64,000 bases of DNA from Chromatocurvus sp964613795 (GTDB lineage: Bacteria; Pseudomonadota; Gammaproteobacteria; Pseudomonadales; Halieaceae), in assembly GCA_964613795.1 (NCBI GenBank), contig CAZTJR010000011.1, positions 1 through 64,000 on the forward strand. Direction: 5' to 3'. Position 1 is the stretch's first letter, and every line of letters begins with the position of its first letter. A model generated the notes under the pieces. The model made no database searches. It saw nothing but the letters and a program-made list of their open reading frames with translations, and was not told the origin of the DNA. Below, piece by piece: positions 1-8,963 of the stretch. The position numbers were made by a program, and so were the translations under genes.

Positions 1-301
1 TGTGCTGGTACATGAGGTGGGCCGCGTGCTGCGTGGCGAGGTCGGCATGCACCGAGAGTGCCGGCTTGGCACATACGTCGTAGACATTGATAAGGTCGAT
101 ATCCCCCTCTTCGGCAATGATCGTTTTCAGAAGATGCGTATAGGTGAGAATGCCGTAGGCGTCGTGCCTGTCGTGACGCTCAACCACGAGGCTCTTCACC
201 CCGCGCTCTTTCATCACCAGCAGCGCATCGCGCAGCGTGCTGAACGGCGAGATGGTCACCACATCAGTGATCATGACATCCCGGACCTGTTTCTTCGCCA
301 T
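1..301 (-). CDS. CBS domain protein, partial (runs off left edge)
   Basis: The reverse strand opens with an ATG at 301 and stays open to the window edge. The product begins MAKKQVRDVMITDVVTISP and continues with a typical CBS motif: promoter-proximal 'VRDVM', then 'LRDALLVMKERGVKSLVV' and 'YGILTYTHLLKTII', with the start of a second repeat. CBS pairs usually bind adenine nucleotides and gate a partner protein. It starts 3 bases after the stop of the P-II-like gene and is third in an operon with that gene and the DUF1538 gene, so it is probably a second regulatory subunit of that membrane protein. The C-terminus is missing. Confidence 0.8.
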   Translation of the reverse strand, partial: MAKKQVRDVMITDVVTISPFSTLRDALLVMKERGVKSLVVERHDRHDAYGILTYTHLLKTIIAEEGDIDLINVYDVCAKPALSVHADLATQHAAHLMYQH

Positions 302-304
302 TGT

Positions 305-661
305 CTAGATCTCCTCATCCAGATTGTGCAGATGCTGTTCAAATTTCATGACCTGGGACATATCGATTCCGGTGAGATGGTCAATGCCCATGCTGAACGC
401 AATGCCGCGGGAATCCCCCTCCTGCATGAGCACGTCGCGCACCGCCTTCAGAATGGGCTGCGACAGTGGTTTTGCCACCACCATGAGCAGTACCGACTGG
501 TTGCCCTCGAAGGTCATGCCCAGAAACGTTTTGCGGCTCTCGTCGCCGATGCCGCGCCCGGTCAGAATGGTGATGCCCGTGGCGCCCGCCAGCCGGGCCT
601 TGTCGATGGCAGCCTGCTCAAGCTCGTCCGGCGCGATCACCACTACGGCACAGAATTTCAT
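305..661 (-). CDS. P-II-like nitrogen regulatory family protein
   Basis: This 118-residue protein (MKFCAVVVIAPDELEQAAIDKARLAG...) has the length and alternating beta-alpha pattern of P-II/GlnB-like trimeric signalling proteins, with a loop region rich in Gly and Thr ('GATGITILTGRGIGDE'). It lacks the canonical T-loop tyrosine context of GlnB. Its ATG overlaps the TGA of the upstream DUF1538 gene (ATGA at 658-661), which indicates translational coupling. By analogy with GlnK-AmtB it could bind and gate the DUF1538 membrane protein in response to a nucleotide. The ligand is unknown. Family assignment is confident; function is inferred from context. Confidence 0.8.
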   Translation of the reverse strand: MKFCAVVVIAPDELEQAAIDKARLAGATGITILTGRGIGDESRKTFLGMTFEGNQSVLLMVVAKPLSQPILKAVRDVLMQEGDSRGIAFSMGIDHLTGIDMSQVMKFEQHLHNLDEEI

Positions 662-2142
662 GAGTCTGATCTCCTCTTGTTCGATGCCGCCTCAACCATC
701 AGGGCATACAGCATCACGGAAATAATGGGAAAAATGGAGGCGAAGGCAATCAGTCCGAAACCGTCCAGCAGCGCGCTGCGCCCGTCAATCGAACTGGCAA
801 GCCCGATGCCGAGGGCGGTAATCAGCGGCACTGTGACTTCGGAGGTGGTCACGCCACCCAGATCAAAAGCCAGGGCGGTAATATAGCGTGGTGACACGAA
901 GGTCAGCACCAGCACCACAAAGTAAGCGAACAGTATGTACTGGTGAATCGAGTGGCCCTCTATAATGCGGAACACGCCGACGCAGATGCCGACGGCGACA
1001 CCCAGCGCCACCATGATGCGGATCACGTTGCCTTTGAGTTTGCCCGGTGCCGCCTGCTCGGCCTGATCACCGATGGCGATCAGCGCGGGTTCCGCCATGG
1101 TGGTGGCAAAACCGATCAGAAAGGCGAACAGCAGGATGAGCAGGTTCTGGTTCCTCTCGATGAGCTGCTCAGCCATCAATGTACCGACCGGAAACAGCCC
1201 AAGCTTTAGGCCCACCACGAACGCGTAAAGACCGAACAGCACCAGCAGGAAGCCCAGCCCGACGCGCACGGCGTTTGCCAATGGCTTGCGCAACACCAGG
1301 TACTGGAAGAAGAGCACGACCACGATCATGGGCAGGATGTCGCGCAGCATCGTCGCCAGGTCAATAAGCATGCGCAGGGCCCAGTGCACCTCGCGCGCGC
1401 CCGATTCAGCGAGGCTGACCGCCTCAGTGCCCGCCAGATTGTAGACCCAGATACCATAGAGCTGGACGCTGATCATCGGCACCATGACGGCAAGCGCCAC
1501 CAGCCCGAAACCATCGCGCAGCGTGTTGCGCCCGGCAATGGAGTTGGCCAGACCGATCCCCAGCGCGGCGATCAGGGGCACGGTGACGATATTGGTGGTG
1601 ACGCCACCGGAGTCGTAGGCCAGGCCGACAATCTCCGCCGGTGCAAACCAGGTGATGCAGAGCACGATGACGTAGCCGCCAATCATCAGCCAGTGGATAG
1701 GCCAGCCATACACAATGCGCAGTATGCCAAGGGCGATCACTGCACCGACGGACAGGGCCACGATCATCCGCAGGGTAAAGCCGTTGACCCGACCCTCGCT
1801 GATCTGTTCTGCCTGCTCGGCCACGGCGATCAGTGCCGGCTCAGCCACCACAGCGGCAAAGCCAAGCGAAAAACCGAAGATCATCAGCAGCAGTACGGAG
1901 CCGCGGCGCGCAAACTGGTTGGCGAGACTCTTGCCGGCAGGAAAGATGCTCAATTCCAGCCCCTGCAGGAAGAGGGCGATACCGATGGCCACAACCAGCA
2001 AACCCAGGCACAGACTCAAAAGATCCGGCGGCAGCGAGCGGAAAATCGCCAGCTGGAAGAATGCGACCACCAGAACGATGGGCAGCAGGTTGCGCGATGC
2101 ATGGAGGAATTGCGCGTAGAGCTGCGTCAGGAAGTACTGCAA
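658..2142 (-). CDS. DUF1538 family membrane protein, internally duplicated
   Basis: This 494-residue protein consists of two homologous halves (about 1-245 and 255-490). Each carries a very hydrophobic first segment, an 'AEPALIA...QAEQ' motif, and an 'A.D.GGVTT..VTVPLI.ALGIGLA' motif, which are diagnostic of DUF1538. An inverted or tandem duplication of this kind is usual in transporters and channels. No substrate is established for the family. It heads an operon with P-II-like and CBS proteins, which suggests a channel or transporter under nucleotide-dependent control. The start is the first ATG of a long open frame and leads directly into a membrane-proximal N-terminus. Confidence 0.85.
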   Translation of the reverse strand: MQYFLTQLYAQFLHASRNLLPIVLVVAFFQLAIFRSLPPDLLSLCLGLLVVAIGIALFLQGLELSIFPAGKSLANQFARRGSVLLLMIFGFSLGFAAVVAEPALIAVAEQAEQISEGRVNGFTLRMIVALSVGAVIALGILRIVYGWPIHWLMIGGYVIVLCITWFAPAEIVGLAYDSGGVTTNIVTVPLIAALGIGLANSIAGRNTLRDGFGLVALAVMVPMISVQLYGIWVYNLAGTEAVSLAESGAREVHWALRMLIDLATMLRDILPMIVVVLFFQYLVLRKPLANAVRVGLGFLLVLFGLYAFVVGLKLGLFPVGTLMAEQLIERNQNLLILLFAFLIGFATTMAEPALIAIGDQAEQAAPGKLKGNVIRIMVALGVAVGICVGVFRIIEGHSIHQYILFAYFVVLVLTFVSPRYITALAFDLGGVTTSEVTVPLITALGIGLASSIDGRSALLDGFGLIAFASIFPIISVMLYALMVEAASNKRRSDS

Positions 2143-2173
2143 GGGTAACCGTCCGGCCAGAGCAACCGACCCA

Positions 2174-2210
2174 GTATAGCGTCGGCGAGAGCAGGCGTCA
2201 GTCGCTATAC
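2174..2210. repeat. 8-bp perfect inverted repeat between two operons
   Basis: GTATAGCG at 2174-2181 is repeated as its exact reverse complement CGCTATAC at 2203-2210, with a 21-base spacer. It lies between the stop of the exonuclease gene (2221) and the start of the DUF1538 gene (2142), both on the reverse strand. There is no T tract, so it is either a factor-dependent 3' hairpin or an operator upstream of DUF1538. Confidence 0.4.
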
Positions 2211-2220
2211 CGTGGACGCG

Positions 2221-2904
2221 TTACAGCAGGTCCCCCAGGCAGATCCCCGCCCCGCGCGAGCTGGCGTGGGCGAGCAGCAGCTCGGCGGTGGCGAGGGCAT
2301 CGCCAAGGGCATTGTGCGCCGCGTGGTCACCCAGGCCATAGCGCAACCGGCAGCCCGTCAGCGTGAGATCGCCGGTGCCGGGGGTGATGCCGCGGCGCCG
2401 CAACAGGCGCTGCTCGGCCCGCAGCGTATCCACCCAGGGCAAAAGCAGCGGAGCCCCGTGACAGGTATGGGCGAGGGGGTCGAGAAATGCCAGGTCGAGA
2501 CGGCCGTTGTGAAACACCAGAATCCGGCCGCGGGCGGCGTGCAGCAGTGCCGCCAGCGCGCTTTCCGGTGACTCGCCATCCACCAGATCCAGGTCCCGCA
2601 GCTGGTGGATTACCGCACTTTGCCCCACGCTGCTGTGCGCACGCAGGATTCGGTGGGTCGCGCTGTCCAGCTCGATCGCCCCGGAACGGATTACCACCCA
2701 GCCCAGGCTGAGTAATTCACCCTGGCGCGGGTCCAGCGAGGACATCTCGGCATCGACCACCAGAAACTCCAGCGATCGCCAGTCTGTTCGTGCCGGTGGC
2801 AATCCGCCCTGCCAGCAGTCCTGCAGCACGCCGGGCCGCAGGTGCCTGCGCTGGCGAAAACGCGCCAGACGCAAAGCGAGCAGCTGCGGCGCCAGCATGC
2901 TCAA
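2221..2904 (-). CDS. DnaQ-like 3'-5' exonuclease (DEDDh)
   Basis: A 227-residue DEDDh exonuclease domain is visible. Motif I is 'VVDAEMSSLD' (Asp51, Glu53), motif II is 'FHNGRLDLAFL', and motif III is 'AAHNALGDALATAELL' with the catalytic His and Asp. These match the epsilon-subunit/RNase T superfamily, which removes nucleotides from 3' ends with two metal ions. The gene is last in a reverse-strand operon and overlaps the stop of the DUF294 gene by ATGA (2901-2904). An exonuclease of this type is regularly found beside VC_2705-type symporter genes, so the position supports the locus assignment. Its biological substrate is unknown. Confidence 0.88.
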   Translation of the reverse strand: MSMLAPQLLALRLARFRQRRHLRPGVLQDCWQGGLPPARTDWRSLEFLVVDAEMSSLDPRQGELLSLGWVVIRSGAIELDSATHRILRAHSSVGQSAVIHQLRDLDLVDGESPESALAALLHAARGRILVFHNGRLDLAFLDPLAHTCHGAPLLLPWVDTLRAEQRLLRRRGITPGTGDLTLTGCRLRYGLGDHAAHNALGDALATAELLLAHASSRGAGICLGDLL

Positions 2905-4751
2905 CCCATGCCGGCGCGGTAGGTCTGACGCACGGCGGACTGGGCTTCATCGATAATAGTGAAGGCATCGCGCAGCTGTTCCCGCGCCAGCCGCGGCAAC
3001 TCCCGGGGGTTGAGGAAGTTGTCCACCGCGGCGCCGGCGGCGATCTGCTCGCACTGATGCCGAATGCGCTGCTGCTGCACGCAGTGCAGGGCATCCGCCA
3101 GATTGCGACCGTCGCCGATGCTCAGGTGACGCGCTTCGGTCAACGCGTCCAGGCGTTCCCGGGTGTTCACCGCGCTCACCTGACGCGCGAGGGCGTGCAG
3201 GCGCACGATCTCCGTGATCGGCAGCACACCGCGCTTTTTCAGGTTCAGGCTGTCGCGGTGCTCGCCATCGCGATCGACCACAAAACGACGGAAAATCCCC
3301 AGCGGTGGCTTGCTTGCCAGGACGTTGGCCGCCAGCGCCGCGAGGAAAATGGTGTCGCGCGATGCGCGGCGCAGCATGGTGTTCTGCAGCGCGGTGCACA
3401 GCCTGTGGTCGCCGTGGATGGCGCGCAGGTCAAAGAAGATGCTGACACGCATCACCGCTGCAGGAGTTGGTGCACGCGTCCAGCTGGCCACCGTGTCCTG
3501 CCATATCGCCAGCGGCTGGCGCCAGCTGTCGGTGGTGGCCATGACGCCGCCGGGGCAGTAGGCATAGCCGCAGGCCGCGAGACCGTCACACACCCGCTGC
3601 GCCAGCGCCGCATACCAGCCGTGCTCCGCGGCCGGCACCAGGTCGCTGATGACAATGCCGTTGTCCTGATCCGCGCCGAGCAGCTGCTCACACCGGGCCT
3701 GCGAGCCGAAGGCCAGCCATGCCCAGGGTCCGGGCGCCGGCCCCAGCTCGCGCTCGGCCAGCTGGATCAGGCGCAGCGTTACCGCGTCGCTAATGGCGGT
3801 GAGCAGCTGTGACACCTGTTCGGCGAGCATGCCGGTCTGTACCCAGGTCAGCAGTTGATCCGGCAGCCCGGTGAGCAGTTCGCGCAGGCCGTCCACGCTG
3901 TCCTGGCGCGACAGGTGCTGCACCAGATACACCGGATCGTTGCGCCGCGCCAGAATCAGGTCGGAGGTGGTGATGATTCCCCGGATATCCCCCTTATGAA
4001 GCACGGGCAGGTGGTGATACCCGTGCTGCGTCATGCGCAGGGTCGCGTTGAAGACGGTCTCCTCCTCGCCGATGCTCTGTGGATCTGGCGTCATGATTTC
4101 GCGCACCGGCGTGTGGGTTGGCAGCGCCGCCGCCACACAGCGGCTGCGCAGGTCGCGGTCGGTCACAATGCCCAGCAGCTGTCCGGCCTCGGTCACGAAC
4201 ACGGAGGACACCCGCCGCTCGGTCATGGCAGCGGCCACCGTCTGTATGGGCGTCTCCGGGGCAACGCAGAGCAGGTCCGTCGTCATCATGCCCGCGACCG
4301 GGGCCAGCAGGGGATTGTCATCCGGCATGTAGCGTGCAGCGCGGCGCAGGCGACGGCTGCGCTGGCGACTGAAGTAACGGTCGAAGTCGCGGTTGGCGGC
4401 GCGCAGCCGCTCGTAGGCGGCGTCCGGCAGCAGATAGATCAGAGCATCTTCAATCACCGTGGCGTGTACCACTTCCGCATCGGCATTCAGGCCGCCAATG
4501 TGGAAGCTCTCGCCTTCGCCGAGCCGGTCGAGCAGCTTGTTGCTGTCATTGCGCAGGTCCACCGCGCCGCTGCGCAGGAGGCGCAGGCCCATGGGCCGGG
4601 TCGCGACGTCAAAGCGCTCGGCCTGAGGGTGATAGGAAATCTTCAGGGCCGCGACCGCCTCCTGCAGCTGCGCTTCATCCAGCACATCGAAGGGCAGCGA
4701 CTGGCGCAGGAATCCGGCCACGCTGGCCAGCTCCGCGGGCGGCGTCGTCAT
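2901..4751 (-). CDS. cNMP-binding/CBS/DUF294 nucleotidyltransferase-like protein
   Basis: This 616-residue soluble protein has a cyclic-nucleotide-binding-like domain at about 10-130 and two CBS motifs at about 155-270 ('MTTDLLCVAPETPIQTVAAAM' and 'VREIMTPDPQSI'). A DUF294 nucleotidyltransferase-like domain follows from about 335, with 'FGSQARCEQLLGADQDNGIVI', the GS...R...D.D pattern of GlnD-like enzymes. A helical C-terminal DUF294 domain completes it. The architecture is the standard partner of VC_2705-type sodium symporters and probably senses nucleotides to control uptake. It overlaps the next upstream gene by ATGA (4748-4751). Whether the transferase domain is catalytic cannot be told from sequence alone. 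Confidence 0.87.
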   Translation of the reverse strand: MTTPPAELASVAGFLRQSLPFDVLDEAQLQEAVAALKISYHPQAERFDVATRPMGLRLLRSGAVDLRNDSNKLLDRLGEGESFHIGGLNADAEVVHATVIEDALIYLLPDAAYERLRAANRDFDRYFSRQRSRRLRRAARYMPDDNPLLAPVAGMMTTDLLCVAPETPIQTVAAAMTERRVSSVFVTEAGQLLGIVTDRDLRSRCVAAALPTHTPVREIMTPDPQSIGEEETVFNATLRMTQHGYHHLPVLHKGDIRGIITTSDLILARRNDPVYLVQHLSRQDSVDGLRELLTGLPDQLLTWVQTGMLAEQVSQLLTAISDAVTLRLIQLAERELGPAPGPWAWLAFGSQARCEQLLGADQDNGIVISDLVPAAEHGWYAALAQRVCDGLAACGYAYCPGGVMATTDSWRQPLAIWQDTVASWTRAPTPAAVMRVSIFFDLRAIHGDHRLCTALQNTMLRRASRDTIFLAALAANVLASKPPLGIFRRFVVDRDGEHRDSLNLKKRGVLPITEIVRLHALARQVSAVNTRERLDALTEARHLSIGDGRNLADALHCVQQQRIRHQCEQIAAGAAVDNFLNPRELPRLAREQLRDAFTIIDEAQSAVRQTYRAGMG

Positions 4752-5248
4752 CGGCGCAGCTCCCGTTCCCGGGGAGCGGCGAACGCGGTCCCCGTCTCGG
4801 CAAAGTACAGTGCCCCCGCGGCCCGGGCCACCAGCTGAAGCTGTGCATCTGCCGGCAGATCGCCGGGCAGCGGCAGCACCCAGGTTCTGCCATCGTCACC
4901 GCGTGCCTCCAGGGCGCGTGGCGAGGCGGCCGCGTCACTGTCGGCGGTCTGCTCCCGGGCCGACGCAGACACGGCCAGCTTCACCCCGTCCAGCGGATGC
5001 GAGGCCGTGAGCCGCAGCTGCGGCGAGGCGCCGGACTCTGCCTCGATGCGCAGCCAGAGCTCCGCGTTCTTCAGCTCGCAGCTGCCGCTGGCGTAGCGGC
5101 AGTTTGACTGTGCCAGCAACGGGTAGGACTGTCCCGCCTGTGCTGGCGCTGCGCGCTCGCCGATCAACTGGCCCACCGCGAACCAGGCCAGTATGGCCAT
5201 GACCGGGGCCACCAGCAGCGCGACGATGACGTGTCTGTTGCTAAACAT
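4748..5248 (-). CDS. hypothetical single-pass membrane protein
   Basis: This 166-residue protein begins with a short basic N-terminus and a hydrophobic segment ('VIVALLVAPVMAILAWFAVGQLI', about 7-29). A periplasmic domain follows containing two cysteines close together ('CRYASGSCELKNAELWLRIE'). I do not recognise a named family. It lies between the symporter gene (5 bases away) and the DUF294 gene (ATGA overlap), so it is an operon member and probably an accessory protein of the transporter. The two cysteines could form a disulfide in the periplasm, which is inference. Confidence 0.7.
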   Translation of the reverse strand: MFSNRHVIVALLVAPVMAILAWFAVGQLIGERAAPAQAGQSYPLLAQSNCRYASGSCELKNAELWLRIEAESGASPQLRLTASHPLDGVKLAVSASAREQTADSDAAASPRALEARGDDGRTWVLPLPGDLPADAQLQLVARAAGALYFAETGTAFAAPRERELRR

Positions 5249-5252
5249 GTGC

Positions 5253-6983
5253 TCAGTGATCCACTGCGGCTTCGGCGCCGGCGGGGACGCGGATATGCTG
5301 GACCAGCTCGCGCACCTCGGCCGGCGGTGCCTGGGTCACGGCGGTGACGCCGAAGGCAACCGCGAAGTTGACCAGTGCGCCCACCGCACCGAAGGCGTTC
5401 GGTTCAATGCCCAGGAACCAGTTTTCCGGCATATCGCCGAGGAAAGCGGTGGAGGCGACGAACATGATGCCCTTGTGCTGAAACACGTAGAACAGCGTGA
5501 CACCGAGCCCGGCAAGCATGCCGGCAATGGCGCCCTCCTTGTTCACCCGGCTCGAGAAGATGCCCATCATCAGTACCGGGAAAATAGATGAGGCCGCGAG
5601 GCCAAAGGCCAGCGCCACTGTGCCGGCGGCAAAGTCAGGCGGGTTGAAGCCAAGATAGCCCGCGCCGACAATGGTCACCGCCATCGCCACCCGCGAGGCC
5701 AGTAGCTCATTCTTCTCGCTGATCCCCGGCCTGATCATGCCCTTCAGCAGGTCGTGGGAAATGGCGGACGAAATGGCCAGCAGCAGTCCGGCGGCGGTCG
5801 ACAGGGCCGCTGCGAGACCGCCGGCCGCCACCAGCGCAATGACCCAGTTCGGCAACTGCGCAATTTCCGGGTTCGCCAGCACAATGATGTCCGGGTCCAC
5901 CGTGACCAGCTCGTTGGTTTGTGGGTTGGCGCTGTAATACATGTCGCCGTCGTTGTTCTTGTCCTCGAATTCCAGCAGGCCGGTCGTCTCCCAGTTCCGG
6001 AACCACTCTGGGCGATCCTCGTACTGCAGATACTGACCGGGCTCCGGCTCAATGGTCTGCATCAGGTTGAGTCGCGCCATGCCGGCCACTGCCGGTGCGG
6101 TGGTATAGAGAATGGCGATGAACACCAGCGCCCAGCCCGCAGAGGAGCGTGCATCGCGCACCCGCGGCACGGTGAAGAAGCGGATGATCACGTGCGGCAG
6201 GCCAGCGGTACCGATCATCAGCGACGCGGTGTAGGCGAACATGTTGAGCTTGGACAGACGCACATCCGTGGTGTATTCGTGGAAGCCGATATCCATGACC
6301 ATCTGGTCGAGCTTGTCGAGCAGGTAGGTATCCGTGCTCGCCAGGGTGCTGCCGAGACCGAGCTGGGGAATCGGGTTCCCCGTCAGCTGCAGGCTGATGA
6401 AGATGGCGGGAATGGTGTAGGCCAGAATGAGCACGCAGTACTGCGCGATCTGGGTATAGGTGATGCCCTTCATGCCGCCGAGGACCGCGTAGAAAAACAC
6501 AATGCACATGCCGATCAGCAGGCCGATGTTGTAGTCCACCTCGAGAAAGCGCGAGAAGGCAACGCCGATGCCTTTCATCTGGCCGATAACGTAGGTCGTC
6601 GAGCAGATGATGAGACACAGAACGGCCACCGCCCGCGCGGTGCGCGAGTAGAAGCGGTCACCGATGAACTCCGGCACCGTAAACTTGCCGTATTTGCGCA
6701 GGTAGGGCGCCAGCAGCAGGGCCAGGATGACGAAGCCGCCGGTCCACCCCATGAGGAACACGGAGCCGCCGTAGCCCATGTACGCAATCAGGCCGGCCAT
6801 GCCGATAAAGGAGGCCGCGGACATCCAGTCCGCCGCCGTGGCCATGCCGTTGGCGACCGGGTGAATGCCACCGCCGGCCACGTAGAACTCCTTGGTGGAG
6901 CCGGCGCGCGACCAGATGGCGATGCCGATGTAGATGGAGAAGGTGAAGCCGACAACCAGATAGGTCAGGGTCTGCAGTTCCAT
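5253..6983 (-). CDS. VC_2705-type sodium:solute symporter (SLC5 family)
   Basis: A 576-residue multi-pass membrane protein of the sodium:solute symporter family. The early segment 'FYVAGGGIHPVANGMATAADWMSAASFIGMAGLIA' is the conserved sodium-site region of ActP/VC_2705-like proteins, and 'GLPHVIIRFFTVP' is another family motif. An inserted hydrophilic stretch (about 315-370, rich in Asn and Asp) is typical of the VC_2705 subfamily rather than PutP. It is preceded by its DUF4212 small subunit. Known relatives are linked to acetate or short carboxylate uptake. The substrate here is inferred from the linked sensor kinase pair. Confidence 0.9.
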   Translation of the reverse strand: MELQTLTYLVVGFTFSIYIGIAIWSRAGSTKEFYVAGGGIHPVANGMATAADWMSAASFIGMAGLIAYMGYGGSVFLMGWTGGFVILALLLAPYLRKYGKFTVPEFIGDRFYSRTARAVAVLCLIICSTTYVIGQMKGIGVAFSRFLEVDYNIGLLIGMCIVFFYAVLGGMKGITYTQIAQYCVLILAYTIPAIFISLQLTGNPIPQLGLGSTLASTDTYLLDKLDQMVMDIGFHEYTTDVRLSKLNMFAYTASLMIGTAGLPHVIIRFFTVPRVRDARSSAGWALVFIAILYTTAPAVAGMARLNLMQTIEPEPGQYLQYEDRPEWFRNWETTGLLEFEDKNNDGDMYYSANPQTNELVTVDPDIIVLANPEIAQLPNWVIALVAAGGLAAALSTAAGLLLAISSAISHDLLKGMIRPGISEKNELLASRVAMAVTIVGAGYLGFNPPDFAAGTVALAFGLAASSIFPVLMMGIFSSRVNKEGAIAGMLAGLGVTLFYVFQHKGIMFVASTAFLGDMPENWFLGIEPNAFGAVGALVNFAVAFGVTAVTQAPPAEVRELVQHIRVPAGAEAAVDH

Positions 6984-6987
6984 GGCG

Positions 6988-7257
6988 TCAGTCCTCCTCG
7001 ACGTCGAATTCGCGATCGAGGACCGCCATGCGCCAGCGGTAAATGAAAATCAGCACGACGAACACATAGATGGCGCCCTGCTGGGCAAACCAGAAGCCGA
7101 GCTTGTAGCCGCCAATCTGGAACTGGTTGAGCGCATCCACCAGCAGGATGCCGCAGCCGAAGCTGACCACAAACCAGACGATCAACAGTTTCAGCATCAG
7201 CGCGAGGTTACGGTGCCAGTAGGCCCTGGCCTGTTCTTCTGTCATTTTTTTCGCCAT
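6988..7257 (-). CDS. DUF4212 symporter small subunit
   Basis: This 89-residue protein has two predicted transmembrane helices ('LALMLKLLIVWFVVSFGCGILLV' and 'QGAIYVFVVLIFIYRW') and the family signature 'YWHRNLALM'. The DUF4212 family is found almost only immediately upstream of VC_2705-type symporters, as here (4-base gap), and is regarded as their small subunit. The ATG at 7257 follows a GAAGGAGCC ribosome binding site. Confidence 0.9.
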   Translation of the reverse strand: MAKKMTEEQARAYWHRNLALMLKLLIVWFVVSFGCGILLVDALNQFQIGGYKLGFWFAQQGAIYVFVVLIFIYRWRMAVLDREFDVEED

Positions 7258-7291
7258 TTCCGGCTCCTTCTGGGTTGTTGCGTGAGTCTGC

Positions 7292-7308
7292 GCGCCGCTT
7301 TATGGCGC
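7292..7308. repeat. short GC-rich hairpin between porin and DUF4212 genes
   Basis: GCGCC (7292-7296) pairs perfectly with GGCGC (7304-7308) around a 7-base loop, in the 67-base gap between the porin stop and the DUF4212 start. It could attenuate readthrough or set the relative expression of the porin and the transporter. There is no T tract, so it is not a clear intrinsic terminator. Confidence 0.35.
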
Positions 7309-7324
7309 TGTTTACCGCTATCGA

Positions 7325-8701
7325 TCAGAAAACGTATTTCACGGCCATCTGTAGCCGCATCATGTCGCCGTCGCGCCCGTCCTGCAGTTCGCGGCCGGCC
7401 ATCATTACCTCTCCGCCGAGTAGCAGCCCCGGGGCAGCAGCATAGAGCAGATTGGCGTGTATGGAGTGGTAGGACTTCGCCAGTGCCTCTGCGGGGAGGA
7501 ACTCGGTGGCTGAGGGGTTGTCTGCCCCCATGGCGGACAGCGACAGGGTGCTGCGCCAGCTCGGAGTCCAGTGGTGACGATAGGCGGCGTAGGCACCCCA
7601 CTGATTGAACGTCTCGATGCTGCCATCACTGCCGCTGCCCACGTAGGCATCATCGAAGGCGTTCAGACCGAGATAGCGTCCCATGGCATCGCCATAGCTG
7701 AACATGAAGCGCAGGTCGTCGGCACCGAGCGGCAAAACGCCGGACAAACTGAGGCCGTAACCGTAAGCGGTGTCGCTATCGGCCAGGGCGCCGCCGGCAT
7801 TGCGCGCGTCATAGGCCAGCTGCCGCACCACGCCGGCCAGCGACCAGTCGAGCCCACCCTGCGTTCCGTTATAGCGCGCCACCAGGTCGGGCATGAGCTC
7901 GTTATCGTCGAGGCGGACACTGGCGTCGTTCAGCCGCACCCGGGTGATGGCGTTCTCCACCGCGAGCTGCAGGCCACCCGAGGTCCAGCGCACCTGTGGC
8001 TGGCGGCCAAATGCTGTGCCCGCCGGGCCGACGAAATCAAGTAGGTCGGGCAGGCTGGCCACGTTGTAGAAAGTAGACCAGTTCTGACCGGCCATGATCG
8101 ACTTGCCCGGGGCATACTCCCAGGCCACGAAGGCATGCCGGATGCGCGCGGCGAAGCTGTTGGACACGCGCTCGTCGCCCTGTGCCCCGAGCAGGAAATC
8201 CAGCTCGACATGGGAGCTGAGGCGTCCGGCCCCGGTTTCGGTCGCGGTGTCGAAGAAAAACCGCGAGGTCTTCGCGTGCAGGTTGGTGCGGCTGGTGCTG
8301 TTGCCGCTGCCATCCGGGCCTTCCACGGGGATCAGTGCCGGCACGAACAGGTCATCCATGATGGGTGGCGGACTGCCCTCGGCATAGCGGCTGGCAATGG
8401 CATCCAGCTGTATGTAGCCACCATAGCGCAGGCGGGTTCCTTCGGGCATGGTTCGCGCGGCATTGAGCTCATCGCGGCTCGCCCAGTCGGCTTCAACGGT
8501 CTCGGAATGCAGTCTGTCGGGTGCCGCACTGGGGGCCTGCGTCTCGGCACGCAGAGTGGCCAGCGCCGTCTGCATCTGTGCCAGCTGTGCCTCCAGCGCG
8601 GCGATGCGCGCATCCGTGTCACTGGAATCTGCCGCGGCGCTGCCTGCCAGCAGCAGACCGGCACCGATCATCGTCAGTCTGTGAACCCCGGGTCTGTTCA
8701 T
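7325..8701 (-). CDS. DcaP-like trimeric outer membrane porin
   Basis: This 458-residue protein has a signal peptide (cleavage near 'GSAAA-DSS', about residue 24). A short coiled coil follows ('DARIAALEAQLAQMQTALATLRAE'), and then a beta-barrel that starts with 'LRYGGYIQLDAIAS' and ends in an aromatic residue ('LQMAVKYVF'). This is the architecture of DcaP-type porins for dicarboxylates and other small anions. It is codirectional with the symporter operon and 67 bases upstream of it, so it plausibly supplies the same substrate across the outer membrane. Confidence 0.85.
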   Translation of the reverse strand: MNRPGVHRLTMIGAGLLLAGSAAADSSDTDARIAALEAQLAQMQTALATLRAETQAPSAAPDRLHSETVEADWASRDELNAARTMPEGTRLRYGGYIQLDAIASRYAEGSPPPIMDDLFVPALIPVEGPDGSGNSTSRTNLHAKTSRFFFDTATETGAGRLSSHVELDFLLGAQGDERVSNSFAARIRHAFVAWEYAPGKSIMAGQNWSTFYNVASLPDLLDFVGPAGTAFGRQPQVRWTSGGLQLAVENAITRVRLNDASVRLDDNELMPDLVARYNGTQGGLDWSLAGVVRQLAYDARNAGGALADSDTAYGYGLSLSGVLPLGADDLRFMFSYGDAMGRYLGLNAFDDAYVGSGSDGSIETFNQWGAYAAYRHHWTPSWRSTLSLSAMGADNPSATEFLPAEALAKSYHSIHANLLYAAAPGLLLGGEVMMAGRELQDGRDGDMMRLQMAVKYVF

Positions 8702-8963
8702 ATTGCCGGTCCTCGTTCGGTTGCTGTTGTCGGGGCGAATCGGCCGGGAGACGCCCTTGCACGATGACGTTGTATCGCGTCGCCGGCGAGGTGAATATTA
8801 GACCTTGGTATAAGACCGTTTCCGCGACAGCGGGGAGAACCGTAAAAAAGGCGGGCAAGCGGGGGCTTTACAGCGCGCTCAGGGCTGACGAGAATGCAAA
8901 AAAGAAGCCGAAGAACAACACGATAAATACAGCCCCGGGCGCAGGGGCCGGCACAGGCACCTT
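8702..8963. promoter_or_regulatory. divergent intergenic region, porin / LuxR regulator
   Basis: This 262-base gap separates the reverse-strand porin-symporter operon from the forward response regulator gene and must hold both promoters. It contains a short direct repeat, ATTAGACC at 8797-8804 and ATAAGACC at 8810-8817 (13 bases start to start), next to an AT-rich stretch. This is a candidate site for the neighbouring LuxR-type regulator but is only weakly supported. Confidence 0.35.
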
